From positions 7,272,150-7,336,149 of the forward strand of contig CM054153.1 in NCBI GenBank assembly GCA_028751875.1: DNA of 64,000 bases. Reading direction: 5' to 3'. This document shows positions 24,250-34,679 of the stretch, piece by piece. A model generated the notes under the pieces. That model had not been told where the DNA came from. It saw nothing but the letters and a program-made list of their open reading frames with translations, and ran no database searches. Position 1 is the first letter of the stretch; each line of letters starts with the position of its first letter. The translations under genes were made by a program, and so were the position numbers. The stretch is from Rapana venosa (Eukaryota > Mollusca > Gastropoda > Neogastropoda > Muricidae).

Positions 24250-25352
24250 GGGGATGGCCCGGGTACTGGGAAGAGGGATAGGACGGCTGCTGCAGCGAGC
24301 TGTAGGAAGCCAGTGAAGACCCGTAAGAGGACAGGGGAGTGCTGGGGATGCTGGGCGAGCTGCAAGGCACTTGGGGCATGGACATGTTCATGGAGGGCAT
24401 GGAGTAGGAGCTTCCTAGAGGAGAGGTGGTCAGGGGGGACCCGCTCAGAGAGTTGTTCACGTGAGAGGGGTTGTAGTAGGAGGGGTAGCCGGAGGGGGTG
24501 GAGGGGCTCCACCCCGATGTGTCGTTCAGCTTAGGCTGTGGGGGTGGGGTGATCCCTAACGACTGAGGGACGTGGGGGTACTGGTGGTGGGGCGGGTGAG
24601 AACTGCCGTACTGCTGGTGTGGGGGTTGGGGGTGACCTTGATGACCGGAAAGTCCCTGAGGGAAGCCTCCTAAAGGAGGAGGTATAGACGCGAACGGGGG
24701 GTACGGTTTATACCCAGGAGTACTCCCGTACAGACTGAAATGCCCGTAAGAGTTCACATGCTGAATATAGGCCGACTCGTTATTCCTCTGCCTCTCCAGT
24801 TTGAAACGTTTGGCCCGCCTCAGAAAACTGCCGTTGCCGAACATGTCCCCGCAGTGGGGATGCAAAGCCCAGTAGTTGCCCTTGCCGGGCCTGCCCGGAG
24901 CCCGCGGCACCTTGATGAAGCAGTCGTTGAGGGAGAGGTTGTGGCGGATGGAGTTCTGCCACCGCTGCTGGTTGTCCTTGAAGTAGGGGAAGCGGCTCAT
25001 GATGAAGTTGTAGATCTCGTTCAGGGTCATCATCCCCGTGTGCGAGCTCTCGATAGCCATGGTGATGAGGGCGATGTACGAGTACGGCGGCTTCACGTCC
25101 GCGAATCTCCGGTTCTGCTGAGACAGGGTGGACGTGCCGGAGAACCGGCTCGGGTCCAGACCTTCGTCATCTTCCTCCTCAAGGTCAGGGTCAACCTTGT
25201 AGGGGTCTTGGATGGATGGCTCTGGTGCTGCCCCTGCTACTGCCGCTCCTAGGTGATGATCTGGCAGCCTGGACACCTGCCCCCCGTTGGCCGGGGAAGT
25301 CGTCGGCCTGCTGTCCTCGTGCTGCGAGTGGCCTGACTCGTGGCTCTTGGGG
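24227..25352 (-). CDS. FoxAB: FoxAB exon 2 (forkhead domain and C-terminal tail)
   Basis: Terminal coding exon, open over 1126 bases. The forkhead domain occupies 24797-25093. On the minus strand the acceptor is TGTTGTGTTCCAG before CCCCAAGAGC. In this frame the open stretch starts just after a TAG at 25373-25375 and its first in-frame ATG falls inside the forkhead domain, so translation must begin in another exon. The acceptor leaves a split Ser codon (AG from exon 1, C from exon 2), which keeps frame with the exon at 31421-31641. The exon ends with HMRLHTV and TGA at 24227-24229. Long antisense open frames here are shadows caused by its GC-rich codons. Confidence 0.95.
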
Positions 25353-25524
25353 CTGGAACACAACACTGACCGCTAGAGGTTATGAGTTCTATGGAAAAGA
25401 CATGTGATGATGGTGATGATGACGGTGGTGGAGCTACAACTGTTGACTTCCCAATGGGGTGGGGGCTGAAAAATAAACTGTAGCTGTAGCTTGATAGAGA
25501 GAGAGAGGTAGGTAGGTAGGTAGG

Positions 25525-25570
<46 letters not shown>

Positions 25571-26454
25571 TAGATAGATAGATAGATAGATAGGTAGGTA
25601 GGTAGATAGATAGATAGATAGATAGGTAGGTAGGTAGGTAAGTAGATAGGTAGATAGATAGATAGATAGGTAGATAGATAGGTAGATAGATATAGATAGA
25701 TAGATAGATAGATAGGTAGGTAGGTAGATAGGTATATAGATAGGTATATAGATAGATAGATATGTAGATAGGTAGGTAGGTAGGTAGATAGATAGATAGA
25801 TAGAGGTAGATAGATAGATGGGTAGATAGGTAGATAGATAGGTAGGTAGGTAGGTAGGTAGATAGATATGAATGTGTGTGTGTACTGAATGAACTATGTT
25901 GAAACCAAAGGCATTAGCGAGGTGGTGGGGGAGAGAAGATAACTATGATAAAAGTCGTCACCATCATCACCATGTTGATTAAATAGTTTGTTGTTTGTTT
26001 TGTGTATTGCTTTCATCATGCTAGCTCAAAATAATTTGTTGAGTGGTTTATTCTTTGTAGCATTTTGTTCATTGACTGGTCAGTCAGTAACCAGTTATTT
26101 TAGATTTTTTAAACAGTTCAACCTCATGTAATCAGTTTTTAATCATTTCCTTTACATGTCTTCTCCACATATTTTTTTTTAATCTCCGGGAGCAGATTTT
26201 CCCCCTTTATTTTCTGTTCACTTGGTCAAAGAAAGGATTCCCTATAGTTCTATATAAGGAGTGATCAAAAAGTGTATTGAGAATTTTGACCATTGATGTA
26301 CCTGAAGCACCCATTGAAACTGTACGTGGAAATAAGTTGGGGGGGGGGGGGGGTACGTGAAAGTAAGTTCCCCCCCCCCCCCCCTCCTTCCATACCAGTT
26401 TTTTGACTGGGTTTGGTTCCAATTCTAGAAAAAAATGTTTTGCATACACACACA

Positions 26455-26506
<52 letters not shown>

Positions 26507-26601
26507 CGTCTCTCTATCTCTCTCATATATCCCGAAGGGCGGGAACTGGATGTAAAAAAGCACATGGGTGCTTATTCATTATCCTCGAAATAAAAGAATT
26601 T

Positions 26602-26693
<92 letters not shown>

Positions 26694-27007
26694 CTCGCAA
26701 TCTGACGACCCGGGTTCGATTCCCGTTTAAGGGGATACTTTCCCCTAGAGTTAACATCAGTGCAGACTCCACTCTCCCCAAAAGTCCTTCGGATGAGACT
26801 ATAAACCGAGGCCCCGTGTGCGAACGCACGCAGAACATCTTACGCTCACGTTAAACCCTGTTCCGCTTTTTGTAAGAGTAGGACATTGTGTGCTGAAGGG
26901 AACAGATGAAAAAAATTTACAAAACCACATACACACGGGGACTGGATCTAAAAAAGCACATAAGTGCTTATTCCATTATCCTCGATATAAAAGAATAAAA
27001 TAAATAA

Positions 27008-27038
<31 letters not shown>

Positions 27039-27346
27039 TGCCACCGCAACTGCTGCTGTTGCACTTTTACAACGGTTAGAATATAGAATGTACTGCAGAC
27101 TACATAAAATTTACAGGCATCAACACCACCACACAAAATCTGACTTGTATCAAGCCATTTGTAGTATTACTCATTTCGAGCAACACACGATTGGTGGATG
27201 GACGACGGACACTGTAGTCAAGTGGTTAAGCCTGTTTGACTTCAATTCCGTGGGTCCAGAAAGTCGGGGGTTCAAATCTCAGTAGCGGCATCTGGTGAAT
27301 TAGGGATGGAGATTTTTACCATCTCGTACGTCACTTTAGAGTGCAG

Positions 27347-27378
<32 letters not shown>

Positions 27379-28388
27379 CATACATGTATATATTCATACA
27401 CACACATATAATATAATATATGATGTGATATGAACATCTTGCGCACACGTTAAAACCTTTTCCACCTTTTGGAAGAGTAGGTCATTGTGTGCCGGTGGGA
27501 ATGGATGTCAAAATTTAAAAAACCGAATACACACGGGATTGGATGTCGATAAACAAAGCACTCGAGAGCCTATTCCATTATCCACGAAATAAAATTTTAA
27601 AAAAGGAATAAATATGATATGGTACACATGCAGAAAAGCAAAAATGCATTTTATAGATCCCGTAATGTGTGTCAGCGTTCGGAGGGCTATAGAAACACAA
27701 ACATACGCAGCATGCATCCTGTACACGTTAAGATAGGGGGAGGGGGGGGGGGGGGGTGCAGGAGGTAATCACAAGCGAGTCGTTAGAAAAGTTTGGCCCG
27801 AGCCAAAAGTTCTGTCATTTATTGATGAAATCTAGGTTAAACTTCCTACATTAAATTTAAAATGGTATGTTGAGATCGCCTTTAGCCATGACAAACTCTT
27901 TATCATATTTTATTTATTTTATTTTTTTTATTCTTTCATATCGAAGATATTGGAATAAGCACCCATGTGCTTTTTTACATCCAGTCCCCGTGTGTATGCG
28001 GTTTTGTAAATTCGTAATTTGTAAATGCACTCGTGTTATATTCGAGCAACGTCTTTTTTGTTTTAATCCTATAAAGTTGGCGCGTGGCTGCTTATTATGG
28101 CGAGGTGCTTTTTTTCCTTTTCCCCGTTCTTCAGCCAGAGCTCCGAGATTCATCAACGGTCAATCGTCTATGCAATTGTTTTGCCCATCATGAGGGTAAC
28201 CGTATTCCGTCTTCGGGGAGTGACAGACAGCCTCCATAATTATGGCCTGTGTGGTCGGCGGGGCTATAAACAACGAGATTGGATTGGATTGGACTTCGTG
28301 GATGAATGCTGGGTATGTTCGTGTTTCCCTAACCAACGAACGCTGACATGAATTAGGAATTTTTAGCGTGCATATTTGATCTTCTGCA

Positions 28389-28435
<47 letters not shown>

Positions 28436-28956
28436 AGAAAATTAAGGCACTGGCAGGTCTGCACTTGAAGTTGACCTGGGAGATCGTAAAAAAAAACAAC
28501 ACCACCTTTAATTCACCACACGCCGCCGAGATTCGAACCCACGACTTCATGGACTTGGGATTGAAGTCAGACGATCTTAACCACTCGGCTATAGCGTCCG
28601 TCGGCGAGGTATATGAAAACAGTCACACACACACACACACATTTCTCCTGCACTGTATGTATAAGTACTTACGGTCTCTCTGGGCTTCTCAGGTGGGATG
28701 AGTGAGAAGGGGGGGATGTTCTGGAGGACTCCCAAGGTGTTAAGCTGAGGAACGCGCAACAACAACAATAATAACATAATAATAATGATAATAATCATAA
28801 TCATAATTATAATCATCATCATAATAATAACAACAGTTCAAACGGATTACCCACTTGTTCTCTAAACAAATCTGCAAATGCCTATTCTATTCTATGTTAC
28901 TTGTGTATGTGTGTGCAACAGATACTAATGACTAATTATATTATTTAAAATGTAGC

Positions 28957-28999
<43 letters not shown>

Positions 29000-29487
29000 T
29001 TTTTTTTTACAGTGGTGAAAACATAAAAAAGACATTTCTTAATGGAATTTTTAAGGGAGTGTCTGTAAGTACCATTCTATCATTCCTTTTTAACCATACT
29101 ATTATCACTATCATTACTATCATCATTATTATCACTATCATTATCAAAATTATTTCATTTGAATTTTTTTTTATATTTTGATACATAATTAACTGTTAAA
29201 ATATGAGAAATATGTTCTCTTCCTATTGTAAACATGTTAAAATCCATTCCACATTTTGGAAGAGTAGGCCATTCATGCCGGTAAAGACAGATGGCAAAAA
29301 ATAAAATAGATAAAAATCACATGCGCGCTGGTGTTATTTAAGACACCATCCCCGAAGTCGGAATGCGGCTATCTAAATGGTAGGCAAAATAGTTGCATAC
29401 CCAAACATCTAACCATTTGGAAAACTCAAGAGCTCCAGGAACAAAAAACCACACCCCCTCCCCCCTTAAACATAACACACACACACA

Positions 29488-29544
<57 letters not shown>

Positions 29545-29590
29545 TATATATATATATATTTTAATTAATTATAGATAGATAGATAGATAG

Positions 29591-29633
<43 letters not shown>

Positions 29634-29894
29634 GTGATCTGACAGCGCCCCGGTATGAGCCACCACCGAGGTGATTTTCCCCCTAAAATTGGCATCAGCA
29701 ACCAATCCTGGAAGACGGAGTGCATCTACCTTAATGATGGGTAAAACCGGCTGCATACGCAAAATCTTACCATTGGTGAACTTTGGAGCTCTAGCTCCGC
29801 AATAACAAGAGAGCTAAAGTCTATGTTTTCCGTCCTTACACTCTCAGACACATGCAAGTCTTAAGATGGCAGAGGAGGGAAGGACACACACACA

Positions 29895-29925
<31 letters not shown>

Positions 29926-29970
29926 TACCGTTAATAGATAGATAGATAGATAGGTAGGTAGGTAGGTAGG

Positions 29971-30038
<68 letters not shown>

Positions 30039-30174
30039 AAGATAGATAGATAGATGGATATAAACGGCAGACATACATTTTGTTAAAATATTATATGTGT
30101 TACTATGATACTATATTATGATAATGTATTATTATAATACTTGATCAAATTTTGTGAAAAAAGGTAAAATTGAA

Positions 30175-30216
<42 letters not shown>

Positions 30217-31641
30217 CGCGCGCGCGTTTATTTTTTTTATTGCAATTGTTTCACTTTCTGCCCACGTTGTTTAGTACTAGTAGTATCTATGGTAGAGGAA
30301 TAATCATTATTATTATTATTGATGGTAAAGGAACTTTTATTATTATTACTGCCATTATTGTTATTGTCATAACTGTTATCATCCTCCCCATTATTATTAT
30401 TATTACCTATCCTTCTAGCACGGCTTAAAAGGTTGCCTTCGATCTATTCATTCGTGTGCAAGTCTGTCTCTTTATTCCAACATCATATAAACTTCGCAGT
30501 CCTTTCCTTCTACCTATCCGTACCTTTTTGTGCTGCTTTTTATTTTAATCATCGAAGACTCAGTGCCTTGTCCAACTAGTTGCTTCTTCCTTCTGGGCTA
30601 AGAACTAAAGCCTTCGCCTAGAGCTCTGCTCTGCCTGTACCCGTCAGTCTGTTTGAATTGAAGAACAACTTCAGTCGTTTGTTTTTCTAAACCACGAGGA
30701 CGAAAATCGAGGGTAGACTCATATTCATTCACTGGTGCCCTAAGGATATTTTGATGGTACATTTTTCTAGGAAACCCACCCATTTGGTTCCCAGGGAGTT
30801 AGGTAAGCGTTTGGTTAGCAATTGGTCATTCTTATCTCTCTTTTTTTTTCAAAGGTTTTTCTTAGCTTATTGGGGGTGTTGGTTGTTTTTTTCCCTTAAA
30901 GTACTGACATTGACAGAGAAAAATGTATCGGAGTCCGTTCTTAAACCTCGGAGCTTGTTCTGATTTATAACCTACCTGATAGCGGAGACTGTTTTACGAA
31001 TAGGCCTATATATAATATAGAATATTATATGCATACCCGCAATTTGAAAATGTGCGCTAGTCTCCCGTATTACTTTGAAAGGTTTGTTTGTTTGTTTGCT
31101 CGCTTGCTTATTTGTTTGTATGTATGTGTATACATCAATAAAACTGCGTATGTTGCAAAAATCACTGCACTGTCATCATTTCTACTTTTTAGCAAAGAAA
31201 TCGGTCTGTTGACAATCCAACGTGTGTTTTGGATTTCTTGATGTTTACGTTTTGGGTACTGTGGGTCATTCTAACCTAATTATGCGGAGGGGGGGGGGGG
31301 GCTTGACGCGGAATGACGCCTTCTTTTCTGATGATGTAGGTAATCTTGTCTCACCTACCTTGACAACGGAAGCACTATCATGCACAAACAGCACACAGGT
31401 AAAGGACAACCTGCACTTACCTGTCTTTGTAATATTCCAGACTGCGGGTGTCATTTTGCGGGATGTTGTTGTGCTGCGGGTAGAGCGGTAATGCCGGGGT
31501 ATGGTGCCCTGTCAGAGGCAGTCCGGGTGCTTGGGGTAGATGACCGTAGACATTTGCACCTGCCAGCATGCACGCCGATTTATCCCCATCGTCCTTGGTG
31601 GGTTCTGCCATCAACAAGCCATGGCTGGACTCCATGGACAT
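24227..31641 (-). CDS. FoxAB: Forkhead-box transcription factor, FoxAB class (two coding exons)
   Basis: A nuclear DNA-binding transcription factor of the forkhead family. The joined reading frame runs from an ATG at 31641 through exon 1 (31641-31421), a ~6.1 kb intron and exon 2 (25352-24227) to a TGA, giving 448 residues. The forkhead domain covers about residues 161-259, from [15 protein letters not shown] to [10 protein letters not shown]. Its recognition helix reads [13 protein letters not shown]. An acidic stretch (residues ~130-140, [11 protein letters not shown]) lies before it. The tail, ~260-448, is rich in Pro, Ser, His, Gln and Tyr, as in forkhead activation regions. The mixture of FoxA-like ([11 protein letters not shown]) and FoxB-like ([13 protein letters not shown]) features points to FoxAB; this assignment is from memory of the family, and FoxA, FoxB or FoxE remain alternatives. 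Exon 2 alone has no upstream ATG before the forkhead domain, so it cannot be a single-exon gene. The forkhead identity is near certain, the class is probable, and the exon-1 join is well supported. Confidence 0.88.
25508..25868. repeat. (GATA)n/(GGTA)n tetranucleotide tract
   Basis: About 360 bp of mixed GATA and GGTA units in alternating blocks, inside the forkhead intron close to its acceptor. Confidence 0.97.
26338..26386. repeat. G-run/C-run inverted pair
   Basis: A run of G at 26339-26353 and a run of C at 26371-26385 separated by 17 bases; each is preceded by a similar phrase (TACGTGGAAATAAGTT and TACGTGAAAGTAAGTT). Confidence 0.9.
26446..26527. repeat. CA/CT microsatellite
   Basis: (CA)n then (CT)n with single-base breaks. 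Confidence 0.93.
26530..26692 (+). mobile_element. SINE-I 3' tail with CT/CA expansion
   Basis: Tail motif GAACTGGATGTAAAAAAGCA and ATTATCCTCGAAATAAAAGA, followed by (CT)n and (CA)n to 26692. Confidence 0.75.
26693..27003 (+). mobile_element. SINE family I (tRNA-derived), near full body
   Basis: GCTCGCAATCTGACGACC, B box GGGTTCGATTCCCG, body TTAACATCAGTGCAGACTCC and GAGACTATAAACCGAGGCCC, tail TGCTTATTCCATTATCCTCG ending in ATAAAA. The first bases of the head are replaced by the CA tract. Confidence 0.85.
27004..27034. repeat. CA microsatellite
   Basis: (CA)n directly after the SINE-I tail. Confidence 0.9.
27203..27380 (+). mobile_element. tRNA-Leu-like SINE (family II)
   Basis: Head GTAGTCAAGTGGTTAAGCCT and B box GGGGTTCAAATCTC, then GAGTGCAGACTC ending in a (TG)n tract. 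Related copies at 28440-28605 (-) and 32860-33080 (+). Confidence 0.75.
27425..27605 (+). mobile_element. SINE-I 3' half
   Basis: GAACATCTTGCGCACACGTT, GAAGAGTAGGTCATTGTGTG, then the tail CTATTCCATTATCC and AAATAAAA. Head missing. Confidence 0.75.
27736..27757. repeat. G run
   Basis: GGGGG A then about 15 G. Confidence 0.9.
27905..28016 (-). mobile_element. SINE-I 3' tail, inverted
   Basis: Plus strand TATTGGAATAAGCACCCATG, CTTTTTTACATCCAGTCCCC, GTGTGTATGCGG: the family I tail reversed. Confidence 0.75.
28110..28300 (-). repeat. Module B, inverted copy, with SINE-end remnant
   Basis: Plus strand CAGAGCTCCGAGATTCATCA, TGCCCATCATGAGGGTAACC and GTATTCCGTCTTCGGGG match the reverse of module B. 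28262-28300 (GGCTATAAACAACGAGATTG) looks like another SINE end. Confidence 0.6.
28394..28431. repeat. TA microsatellite
   Basis: (TA)n of about 37 bases. Confidence 0.95.
28440..28605 (-). mobile_element. tRNA-Leu-like SINE (family II), inverted
   Basis: Minus strand: head GCTATAGCCGAGTGGTTAAG with a clear A box, B box GGGTTCGAATCTC, then poly-A-like run and body. No acceptor stem, so not a functional tRNA gene. Confidence 0.8.
28750..28835. repeat. AAC/AAT-rich tract
   Basis: Interspersed AACAAC, AATAAT and ATCATAAT units. Confidence 0.8.
28955..29000. repeat. GT/GA microsatellite
   Basis: (GT)n then (GA)n. Confidence 0.92.
29225..29440 (+). mobile_element. SINE-I fragment followed by module B
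   Basis: GAAGAGTAGGCCATTCATGC from the family I body, then CACCATCCCCGAAGTCGG, AATGCGGCTATCTAAATGG and GAGCTCCAGG of module B. Same order as 36383-36850 and 60880-61290. Confidence 0.7.
29473..29630. repeat. CA/CT/TA/GATA/GT compound microsatellite
   Basis: Five short-period blocks in succession. Confidence 0.95.
29695..29805 (+). repeat. Module B copy
   Basis: CTACCTTAATGATGGGTAAA, GCATACGCAAAATCTTACC, TTGGTGAACTTTGGAGCTCT. Confidence 0.75.
29885..30060. repeat. CA, ATT and GATA/GGTA tracts
   Basis: (CA)n, (TTA)n, then about 120 bp of GATA with a GGTA block. Confidence 0.95.
30177..30227. repeat. CA/CG microsatellite
   Basis: (CA)n ending in CGCGCGCG. Confidence 0.93.
31421..31641 (-). 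CDS. FoxAB: FoxAB exon 1 (start codon and N-terminal region)
   Basis: The exon encodes 73 residues beginning [18 protein letters not shown] and ending SLEYYKD plus two bases of a Ser codon. It ends at an optimal donor, GACAG followed by GTAAGTG (minus strand, at 31420). The ATG at 31641 is the first in frame after a TAG eight codons upstream; a second ATG two codons later has a G at +4. The composition (His, Pro, Gly, Gln, Ser, Tyr) matches forkhead N-terminal regions, and the phase fits exon 2 exactly. No homologue was recognised for this exon alone, so the join is inferred from donor, phase, strand, order and the missing start in exon 2. Confidence 0.75.
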
Positions 31642-32860
31642 GACTTTGTTTTTACATACCGACTATCTACACAAAGGCATCAACACCGCCCCACAAACGT
31701 CCTTCAAATCCGATTTCATGTGGACCCAGATATAAAACAAATCTTCCTTGGTCTGACTTATGTCCACAAATTGTTTGGCAACTTCGACAATATTGGTGCA
31801 CGTCGAGCAAAGTGTGAACGCTGGACGGGTGGACAAGCTCATAAATCATCCGGGTACCTATTGAAATCTCGTAGTACCCTTTGTGTTTGTTGGCATTGTA
31901 TGGCCAGTCCCACATGACCAGTTGCCCAACCAAGGTTTTCTCTCGGGTTTGATTGGCAGGGGGGCGGGGCTAAAGAGTACAAAAACAGGGGCGTGGTTAA
32001 GGCATCGTTCTCATCTACTTTGGTGTTGGCATTCGGACACTGGTGCCTAAATCTTCTTGTTTGGGGGTGGGATGGCATTAATAGACTTGTTTTTCGTGTT
32101 GGTAGATAGCGGATTTGCTACAAGTCCTTTTCAAAGTTAGATCATTTAAGCCTCAGATGACCTGAGCGTGGATCCCGAGAAATCATTTATAGCTTAAAAC
32201 AACACCGCTTAGGTGAAGCGTTGTGGGACAATTAGTTGAATAATTTTGTTTCCAACAGATAGGAAACTGTCATAGGTAGCAAACGGAAAGCCTGATACGC
32301 CTTTTCTTTAAAGCCTGATACACGTATCCATGATTACAAGGACGGGAGATAGCCAAAAGATGGAGGAACAAAAGTGAACAAACAAACAACAACAACAACA
32401 GCAGCAAAACAGGAAAAGCAACCCCAATAATGCTTTATAATAACAACAACAGGGAAGACAAAAAGCCGTGGGCGCATAAGTCCCACATAATCTATCGGTA
32501 ATCGAACACAGTTACACATTCACCACAACCACAACCACCACAATACTTACCCAACTGTAGGTGACCTGGTCTAAAAAAACTGAAAAAAATTAATCATAAA
32601 ACACAAGAAAGTTAAGTCAGAATACAGAAAAGGTGATAAAGTGATGCCATGCAGGCGTAGGTGTTTGTTTTATCGTTAATGGCTATATGACTGGTGTTAT
32701 TGTTAGTAAGTACATAAAAAGTCTTATATCAACTCTCTAAACTAGCTGTTTGAGTTTCATTGCTGATTGTACTACAGTCCCAGCGGAGTTATCCTGTTTA
32801 GAGATTGAACTAAACTTAGGGACACTGAGTTCAGCCTCATGATTATGACAGAGCCTATAC
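31642..32860. other. Forkhead 5' flank, no other gene
   Basis: Unique, moderate GC up to 32100, possibly 5' UTR and promoter; the CCAAT/GC pair is listed separately. A minus-strand open frame at 31933-31667 has no recognised homology. 32100-32860 is AT-rich with AAC repeats (32384-32402). Confidence 0.5.
31952..31970 (-). promoter_or_regulatory. CCAAT box and GC box upstream of forkhead exon 1
   Basis: On the minus strand a GC box (GCCCCGCCCC) is followed within 10 bases by CCAATC, 310-330 bases upstream of the ATG at 31641. The pair is typical of a TATA-less promoter. No TATA box on the minus strand was seen between here and the ATG. The transcription start is not known, so this is a suggestion only. 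Confidence 0.35.
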
Positions 32861-33010
32861 CCTAGAGTGGCCAAGACCATTTGACTTCTTTCCCGTGGAT
32901 CCATCAAGTCGTAGGTTCAAATCTCGGTAGCGGCCTGTGGTTAATTAAGGATAGTGCCTTACTTTCCTTCTTGTGTGTGTGTGTGTGTGTATGTGTGTGT
33001 GTGTGTGTGT

Positions 33011-33075
<65 letters not shown>

Positions 33076-33080
33076 CAGAA
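32860..33080 (+). mobile_element. SINE family II head with GT tract
   Basis: TAGAGTGGCCAAGACC, B box AGGTTCAAATCTCGG, then (GT)n from 32970 to 33076. Confidence 0.65.
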
Positions 33081-33499
33081 GATCAAAATGTTAAAGAATC
33101 CCCAAACACGACCATATCCAACATGTATCCTGTACAATCCCTAAATCGGTACTGCTTTGGTTTGATTGTATTAAAATCCCAGCGGAGATATCAATGACTG
33201 CGCCATCGACAAGCCATCACCATAGGTAACTAAATCGAAAATGTTCGCTGGGGTTTAGATATACTTCACCATCCACCTTATACTGGTCTGTCAGTTATAA
33301 AAAGAAAGAGGCAGATCTTAGAGCCACGCCTACTGGTTTCGGTTGAATGATCGCCCCAGACACAGGTGTGTAGGGGCCACCGGCTGGGTCCTTGCATCAA
33401 TATTTGTTTTACAGTTAATCCTGTTGTTACTCATGGGAAATGACTTGAAGAAAAAGGAGTTGGAATTCTTGTAATTGTGCCCAGTGCTTGGGAGGGAGG

Positions 33500-33631
33500 G
33501 AGGAGTGAGAAAGAGAGAAAGAGAGTGTGTGTGTGTGAGAGAGAGAGTGTGTGTGAGTGAGTGTGTGTGTATATGTGTGTGTATGTGAGTGAGTGAGTGT
33601 GTGTGAGAGAGAGAGAGTGAGTGAGTGTGTT

Positions 33632-33678
<47 letters not shown>
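33500..33678. repeat. GA/GT mixed microsatellite
   Basis: Alternating GA and GT blocks with GTGA units. Confidence 0.95.
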
Positions 33679-33680
<2 letters not shown>

Positions 33681-33978
33681 GGTTGTTTATTCTTCATAAT
33701 TCTTAAAATGAAATTATTATCTACATAACAGCCTATTGATGGAAATTCACACCTTTCTTTGATATAAAAAAAAAGTTCACCAAATGCATGGAGTTTTAAG
33801 TTTACTAGCATGTGTCAGATCCGTGGAGCAGATCGAAAATCTCTATTTAAAAAAATTAAATAAGTTTTGTTGTCGGTGGTTGGTTTTTTTTGGTTTTGCT
33901 GTGTCTTCACTTTGATCTTTGTTGGTTTTGTAGTGTCCTCCAGAGTTACCATAATGATTTTTTTGTTTGTTTGGATTT

Positions 33979-34032
33979 GTGGTGGTGGTGGTGGTGGTGG
34001 TGGTGGTGGTGGTAGAGGAGGAGGAGGAGGTG
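33979..34032. repeat. GGT/GGA trinucleotide tract
   Basis: About 11 GGT then GGA units. Confidence 0.93.
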
Positions 34033-34079
34033 GTGTTTTGGGTATTCCCCCGGCCCCACCTCTTCGGGTACTATTTTTT

Positions 34080-34620
34080 ATGGAAATGGACTATTCCTTC
34101 ACCCACCCTTTTAGTTTCTGTCATTTTGTCTTAACTTTAAAATGTTTGAAAATAAAATGGTAGTTTTCGCTTTGTTACTCTGGTATGTGTGTGTGTGTCT
34201 GTGTCTGGGAGGGGTGGGGGGTGCGCGCTTGCTTGCTTGCGTGCTTTCTTGCTTACTGGCAACACTTAAAAAAGTTTCTGCCTGGTTTTACATGGCAGAA
34301 CAGATTTCTCACCCAAACCCCACCACTCCTCCCTCTGCCAGTCCTCTCCTCCCCCCCCCCCCCCTCCACCACCTCCGTCCTCTTTCCTTCCACAAATACG
34401 TAATCATCTTTAGGAACACAGCAAAATCCCGCTCCCTCCTTGAAATGAAAAACCCATTTCACGCTTGAGGCCCAAAAAACAGCCACTGAAGAGAATGCGC
34501 GGAAGGAGACTCGCTCTACGCCCAGATGGCTACATATTCAGAAGGCTATATCAATATTGGTTTTGGATCAAGCTTACTTTTTTTTCCCCCTTCAACCTCA
34601 TTCTTGTACCTGGTCAGCAT
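34080..34620. other. Low-complexity intergenic DNA
   Basis: GT block at 34186-34204, a C run at 34352-34366. No gene. Confidence 0.5.
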
Positions 34621-34621
34621 G

Positions 34622-34665
<44 letters not shown>

Positions 34666-34678
34666 AGAGGGAGGGAGG
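34621..34678. repeat. GA microsatellite
   Basis: (GA)n with one break and GGGA end. Confidence 0.95.
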
Positions 34679-34679
34679 G

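Larger units (their letters stand above)
25353..31420 (-). other. Forkhead gene intron 1, repeat-packed
   Basis: Intron of about 6.07 kb with GT and AG ends on the minus strand. It holds a 360-bp GATA/GGTA tract, several SINEs and SINE tails, CT/CA and TA microsatellites, a G/C homopolymer pair and ATT tracts, listed separately. The stretch 30430-31260 is AT-rich without recognised elements. No conserved-looking coding exon was seen inside. Confidence 0.7.

Noticed and set aside
24118..25252. Long plus-strand open frames opposite the forkhead exon (24118-24534, 24740-25252)
   Set aside because: Antisense shadows of a GC-rich exon; Arg/Val-rich, no motif, and the minus frame holds a complete forkhead domain.
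28500..28605. Possible tRNA-Leu gene on the minus strand
   Set aside because: A and B boxes are good but there is no acceptor-stem pairing or discriminator end, and related SINE copies exist at 27203 and 32860.
31667..31933. 88-residue minus frame just upstream of FoxAB exon 1
   Set aside because: In a region likely to be promoter or 5' UTR; no recognised motif and a stop separates it from exon 1. Kept only as flank.
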